From Malonomonas rubra DSM 5091 (GTDB taxonomy: Bacteria > Desulfobacterota > Desulfuromonadia > Desulfuromonadales > Geopsychrobacteraceae): a stretch of DNA of 64,000 bases. The notes beneath the pieces were generated by a model. The model was given only the letters and a program-made list of their open reading frames with translations, made no database searches and was not told where the DNA came from. The position numbers and the translations under genes were made by a program. Of this stretch, positions 60,299 to 64,000 are shown in pieces (within the stretch, counting starts at the first letter, position 1; each line of letters starts with the position of its first letter). Where the stretch lies: assembly GCF_900142125.1 (NCBI RefSeq), contig NZ_FQZT01000004.1, forward strand, positions 1 to 64,000, in the 5' to 3' direction.

Positions 60299-61849
60299 TT
60301 AGAGTGGAATGTTGCCGTGCTTCTTGCGCGGATTGCTATCCTGCTTGCCTTCGAGCATCGCCAGAGCGTTGCAGATACGGAAGCGGGTGCGCTGCGGCAG
60401 AATAACCGCGTCGACGTAGCCGCGCCGGGCCGCTTCGTACGGGTTGGCGAACTTCTCCTGGTATTCGTCACTTCGCTCCTGCAGGATCGTCGCCGCGTTC
60501 TCAGGATCCTTTTTCACTTCTTTGGCGAAGAGGATTTCCGCCGCGCCCTTGGCGCCCATGACGGCGATCTCCGCGGTCGGCCAGGCGTAGTTGACGTCGC
60601 CGCGCAGGTGTTTGGAGCTCATCACGCAGTAGGCGCCACCGTAGGACTTGCGCACGGTGACGGTGACTTTCGGCACGGTCGCTTCGGCGTAGGCATAGAG
60701 AAGCTTGGCACCGTTGCGGATGATGCCTCCGTACTCCTGGGTAGTGCCGGGCAGGAAGCCAGGGACGTCGACGAAGGTGACGACGGGAATATTGAAGGCA
60801 TCGCAGAAACGGACGAAGCGTGCGCCTTTGATCGAGGCGTCGTTGTCGAGCACGCCAGCTAAATGTTGTGGCTGGTTGGCGACGATCCCTACTGATTGAC
60901 CCCCGTAGCGGCCGAAGCCGATCACCAGGTTGGGAGCGAAGTCGGGTTGGATTTCGAAGAAGCGGTTGTCGTCGACGGTGCTGCTGATGACCGCCTTGAT
61001 GTCGTAAGGGTGGTTGGGGTTGTCCGGGATCAGGCGGCAGAGACCTTCATCCTCGCGCGATACCGGATCGCTGGTTTCCACCTGCGGGGCCGGTTCCATG
61101 TTGTTCTGCGGGATATAGGAGAACAGTTCGCGCAGGTAGGCGATTGCCTGTTCCTCGCTGTCGGCGGCCAGGTGAGCGACGCCGCTCTTGGTGGTGTGGA
61201 CGCTGGCGCCGCCGAGGGTTTCGACATCGACATCCTCGTGGGTGACCGCCTTGACCACCTTTGGCCCGGTCAGGAACATGTAACTGTTGTTGCGAACCAT
61301 GACGGTGAAGTCGGTCAGCGCCGGGGAGTAGACCGAGCCGCCGGCGCAGGGTCCGAAGATGCCGGAGAGCTGTGGCACCACGCCGGAGCTGGTGACGTTG
61401 CGCAGGAAGATGTCGGTGTAGCCGGCGAGGCTTTCGATCCCTTCCTGAATCCGTGCGCCGCCCGAATCGTTGAGGCCGATGACCGGGGCGCCGTTTTTCA
61501 CCGCCATGTCCATCACCTTACAGATCTTCTCGGCGAAGGTCTCCGACAGCGAACCGCCGAGCACGGTGAAGTCCATCGAAAACAGGTAGACCAGCCGGCC
61601 GTCGATGGTGCCGTAACCGGTGACCACGCCGTCGCCCAGGGCCTGATGTTTTGCCATGCCGAAGTGGTGGCAGCGGTGGGTTTTGAACATATCGAATTCT
61701 TCGAAGCTGCCTTCATCGACCAGCAGTTCGATCCGTTCGCGGGCAGTCAGCAGTCCCTTGGCGTGGCGTTTTTTGATCTTCTCGGCTCCCCCGCCTTCAA
61801 GGGCATGCTGACGCATATCGAGAAGTTGATTGATTTTTTCTTCCATCAT
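60299..61849 (-). CDS. mmdA: Acyl-CoA carboxyltransferase (methylmalonyl-CoA decarboxylase alpha/PccB-like)
   Basis: The 516-aa subunit is a crotonase-fold biotin-dependent carboxyltransferase of the propionyl/methylmalonyl-CoA type: [60 protein letters not shown] and [14 protein letters not shown]. It is not the oxaloacetate-specific OadA fold. With OadG, biotin carrier and OadB it forms a Na+-pumping methylmalonyl-CoA decarboxylase-like complex. The exact acyl-CoA is not determined by motif. Confidence 0.9.
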   Translation of the reverse strand: MMEEKINQLLDMRQHALEGGGAEKIKKRHAKGLLTARERIELLVDEGSFEEFDMFKTHRCHHFGMAKHQALGDGVVTGYGTIDGRLVYLFSMDFTVLGGSLSETFAEKICKVMDMAVKNGAPVIGLNDSGGARIQEGIESLAGYTDIFLRNVTSSGVVPQLSGIFGPCAGGSVYSPALTDFTVMVRNNSYMFLTGPKVVKAVTHEDVDVETLGGASVHTTKSGVAHLAADSEEQAIAYLRELFSYIPQNNMEPAPQVETSDPVSREDEGLCRLIPDNPNHPYDIKAVISSTVDDNRFFEIQPDFAPNLVIGFGRYGGQSVGIVANQPQHLAGVLDNDASIKGARFVRFCDAFNIPVVTFVDVPGFLPGTTQEYGGIIRNGAKLLYAYAEATVPKVTVTVRKSYGGAYCVMSSKHLRGDVNYAWPTAEIAVMGAKGAAEILFAKEVKKDPENAATILQERSDEYQEKFANPYEAARRGYVDAVILPQRTRFRICNALAMLEGKQDSNPRKKHGNIPL

Positions 61850-61863
61850 TTTCTGAGTCCTTT

Positions 61864-62151
61864 TCAGCCGTTGTAGTAGACCGAGTACATGGTCTCCGAA
61901 CCGGTGATCTCATCGACCTTGCTCTGTAATTTGCGTCGTTGCGGGTCATCAAGCCAGGTGTTCCAGTCAGCCAGGGTTTTCCAGGTGCTGATGACCAGGT
62001 GTTCACTGGGATCGTCGTAGTTGACCAGGGTTTCGCCGGAGATGTAGCCGGTCTGGGCGTTGGCCAGTGAGCGCATCTGCAGTAACAAGGGTTTAAGGTC
62101 CTGGGCTTTTTCTTTCGGCACGTGCCGAACAATGATGATGCGAACCGACAT
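61864..62151 (-). CDS. Antibiotic-biosynthesis-monooxygenase-fold protein
   Basis: The 95-aa protein has an ABM-type ferredoxin-like fold: [56 protein letters not shown]. Such dimeric proteins degrade haem or quinoid substrates, or have unknown roles. It starts the decarboxylase-citrate cluster, 14 bp before the carboxyltransferase; no link to its reaction is known. Confidence 0.78.
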   Translation of the reverse strand: MSVRIIIVRHVPKEKAQDLKPLLLQMRSLANAQTGYISGETLVNYDDPSEHLVISTWKTLADWNTWLDDPQRRKLQSKVDEITGSETMYSVYYNG

Positions 62152-62459
62152 GGAAACCTCCGCGTTATAAATTTGAAAGCCGTTATGAGTGGAAAACTGA
62201 ATATTCTAAGTGCCGTCGATTTCAGCCTAGATTAGACATTTCTTTTCGAAAAGCGGCTTTATGCCAAGTGGCTGTATACGGGTGTTATGTGGTCGGATAT
62301 CGACCCTAAGAAGTGATGTTGAGGGAAATCGTCGATGCCGTGAAAACACAGCGGCAAAGGGAGAAAACTTAATTAGCCTGTTTGACAGGCCGTTGGCGGC
62401 TGTTATACAGGTTGAAGTAGCCTGTTGCTGCTGTTTTGCCTATCACCTGTTTTGTCGGA
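62152..62459. other. Intergenic region before the terminal sensor kinase
   Basis: This 308-bp region holds the divergent promoters. It includes GTATACGGG at about 62273, a half site of the citC-type repeat, CTGT-TAT-ACAG at 62400-62410, and a small hairpin GCCTGT-TTG-ACAGGC (62376-62390). No convincing coding sequence or riboswitch was seen. Confidence 0.35.
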
Positions 62460-64000
62460 ATGAAGGAAATGACGACCGACCGGATCAAACTACTCTCTGC
62501 CTACACAGTGCTCGCCCTGACCCTTCTGGCTGTGGTTGGAATGCTTGTTTCGCTGTTTCTCGGACGCAGCATGGTAGAGCGCTACGCCCCCCTGACAACT
62601 GCAGTGATGGAATTCAAGTACGAAGTGACCCTTGGCCATCTCTGGTATGAAGAGGCGATCAGCGGTGACCGTTATATCAACCCCGAAGAGATTTCACGAC
62701 ATTTTGATCGGGCAGAATGGTACGCACGGACAATGCTGTCTGGTGGCGAAGGCGTCAACGGGCGCATTATCCCCCTGGACGTTGCGGAATTGCGGGAACA
62801 GATCGAAAAGACCCTGCTTGACCTGCAGCAGTTCAGACAGATTGCCAGTGAGCGCTGGCTGCAACAGCATAGTTCGGGGATCGGAACCGAGATCGATCAG
62901 CAATTCGATGGGATATTCAGTAACCTTCTGCAGTCGGCTAATGATGTGGAAACTGCCCTGCGTCAGGAGATGGCGAAGCGACTCTCCCGTTTTCGTACGG
63001 TCCAGGTTCTGCTGATTCTTGGCATCGGGGCGACCGGCGCTTTTCTGACTTTTCTGCTGAAAAATCACGAGCAGCGGCGTATTCATTTTCTCCAGCAACT
63101 GCAGGAGCAGGATACGCAGTTGCGTAAGTTGCGCAACTATTTGGCCAGCGTTATCGATTCAATGCCTTCAGTATTGATCGGGATCGATTCTCAGCAAACT
63201 ATTACCCAATGGAACCTGTCTGCGGAACAGGCGTTCGATGTTAGTGCAGAGGAGGTGATTGGCAAGCCCTTGGCTGAGGTTTGCCCGCATCTGGCAACAG
63301 AGGCCGAATGGATCGGCCTCGCCTTCGAGCGCAAAGAACAGCAATTGATCCCGAAGCGGGCGCGGTTGAAGCAGAAGGACCTTTGTTTCGAAGATATTTC
63401 TATTTATCCACTTATAGATGAAGGTATTGAAGGGGCCGTCATCCGTGTGGACGATATCACTGAACGCGTGCGGCTGGAAGAAGCGATGGTGCATAGCGAA
63501 AAGATGCTGTCGATAGGTGGTCTGGCGGCCGGGATGGCGCACGAGATCAACAATCCACTGGCGGGTATTTTACAGACCGTCAGTGTCCTTGATAACCGCC
63601 TGCTCGGCCCCCTTCCCGCCAATGAAAAAGCGGCTAAGGCCGCAGGAACCTCAATGACGGCGCTGCGTGATTATATGCAGGCGCGGGATATCCCCAATAT
63701 GCTTGGCAGCATCAAAACGTCCGGTGCGAGGGCGGCGGAGATTGTTCACAATATGCTGAAGTTTGCCGTCAAAGGAGGGACTCATTCCTCGCAGGACATC
63801 AACAAATTGCTCGAAAAAACAGTGGAGTTGGCGCAGAACGATTTTGATCTGAAGAAAAAATTTGATTTCCGCCAGGCCCGGATTGTGCGGGAATACGGCG
63901 AGGGCCTGCCCCTGGTTCCCTGCAGCAGCAGCATGATTCAGCAAGTGCTCCTGAATATTTTACGCAATGGCGCTGAGGCGATGTGGGAAGTTCCGGATCG
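62460..64000 (+). CDS. Membrane sensor histidine kinase, 3' end missing
   Basis: The frame is open from an ATG at 62460 (another at 62469) to the last base. It encodes a transmembrane helix (about 10-35), a periplasmic helical sensor (about 40-180), a second helix (about 184-205), a PAS domain (about 215-330; SVIDSMPSVLIGID), HisKA with SIGGLAAGMAHEINNPLAGIL, and the start of the HATPase domain (QQVLLNILRNGAEAM, the N box) where the window ends. A GGA and AAGGA lie near the two ATGs, so the start is uncertain. Confidence 0.85.
   Translation, partial: MKEMTTDRIKLLSAYTVLALTLLAVVGMLVSLFLGRSMVERYAPLTTAVMEFKYEVTLGHLWYEEAISGDRYINPEEISRHFDRAEWYARTMLSGGEGVNGRIIPLDVAELREQIEKTLLDLQQFRQIASERWLQQHSSGIGTEIDQQFDGIFSNLLQSANDVETALRQEMAKRLSRFRTVQVLLILGIGATGAFLTFLLKNHEQRRIHFLQQLQEQDTQLRKLRNYLASVIDSMPSVLIGIDSQQTITQWNLSAEQAFDVSAEEVIGKPLAEVCPHLATEAEWIGLAFERKEQQLIPKRARLKQKDLCFEDISIYPLIDEGIEGAVIRVDDITERVRLEEAMVHSEKMLSIGGLAAGMAHEINNPLAGILQTVSVLDNRLLGPLPANEKAAKAAGTSMTALRDYMQARDIPNMLGSIKTSGARAAEIVHNMLKFAVKGGTHSSQDINKLLEKTVELAQNDFDLKKKFDFRQARIVREYGEGLPLVPCSSSMIQQVLLNILRNGAEAMWEVPD

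Noticed and set aside
60299-61849. Oxaloacetate decarboxylase alpha subunit (OadA)
   Set aside because: The sequence is of the propionyl/methylmalonyl-CoA carboxyltransferase type and lacks the pyruvate-carboxylase-like TIM barrel of OadA.
60896-61876. A 326-codon plus-strand frame antisense to the carboxyltransferase
   Set aside because: Shadow of the high-confidence acyl-CoA carboxyltransferase on the opposite strand.
62152-62459. Riboswitch upstream of the terminal kinase
   Set aside because: No GEMM (c-di-GMP), cobalamin or other known core was recognisable; only small hairpins are present.

Overview
The window is about 64 kb of a dense Gram-negative chromosome with no insertion sequences, phage genes, rRNA or CRISPR. 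Gene content (two HD-GYP proteins, a GGDEF response regulator, hybrid kinases, citrate lyase with a Na+-pump decarboxylase, KatG, a CarH-type regulator) and protein style suggest a delta-proteobacterium close to Desulfuromonadales/Geobacterales. That placement is inference; no rRNA is present to test it.

Region 1 (about 1-22.2 kb) is the most interesting part. A MerR-type regulator with an intact cobalamin-binding domain and the Wx9EH signature of CarH/LitR photoreceptors (20429-21313) sits divergently from a gap-free run of 15 genes on the minus strand (20339 down to 7272). These encode a phasin-like protein, an ABC1/UbiB kinase-like protein, an 84-aa protein, a renalase-like flavoprotein, an SRPBCC protein, an ADP-ribosylglycohydrolase, DUF2177, ChaN-like, UvsE UV endonuclease, an NDH-2-like flavoprotein, a DUF1295 reductase, a FAD oxidoreductase, a DUF1365-cyclopropane synthase fusion, DUF2878 and a chalcone-isomerase-like protein. 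At 0.1-3.2 kb a second divergent pair (SRPBCC; DUF523-DUF1722 plus class II photolyase) carries the same 13-bp inverted repeat (yTGTyTwGGACAr) found in front of carH. I read both loci as one B12/light-controlled photoprotection and membrane-lipid regulon.

Region 2 (22.2-30.1 kb): tRNA-Arg and two tRNA-Ser genes just downstream of serS, then an HD phosphohydrolase, TatD, a GAF/HD-GYP protein, a YhdH-type reductase with a divergent HxlR regulator and palindromic operator, and three exported proteins of unknown function.

Region 3 (30.3-50.4 kb): small membrane and cytosolic unknowns (including a membrane-anchored TraB/TIKI-like protein), a pseudopilin translationally coupled to an HD-GYP receptor, NAD salvage (pncB, nicotinamidase), a dual-receiver diguanylate cyclase, a SIMPL lipoprotein, a patatin, a LytS-like hybrid kinase interrupted by an in-frame amber codon, a Glu/Leu dehydrogenase, katG, a LuxR-type regulator and small unknowns, Rnk and DUF1127.

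Region 4 (50.4-62.2 kb, minus strand): an energy-conserving citrate cluster. An acyl-CoA-type carboxyltransferase, OadG-like, biotin carrier and OadB-like subunits (a Na+-pumping decarboxylase) precede citC-citD-[DUF296]-citE-citF-citX-citG, with an 11-bp-arm inverted repeat containing GTATAC in front of citC. The run continues into DUF2905, a PPOX protein, a nucleoside-recognition membrane protein and folA. The window ends inside a sensor kinase (62460 onward).
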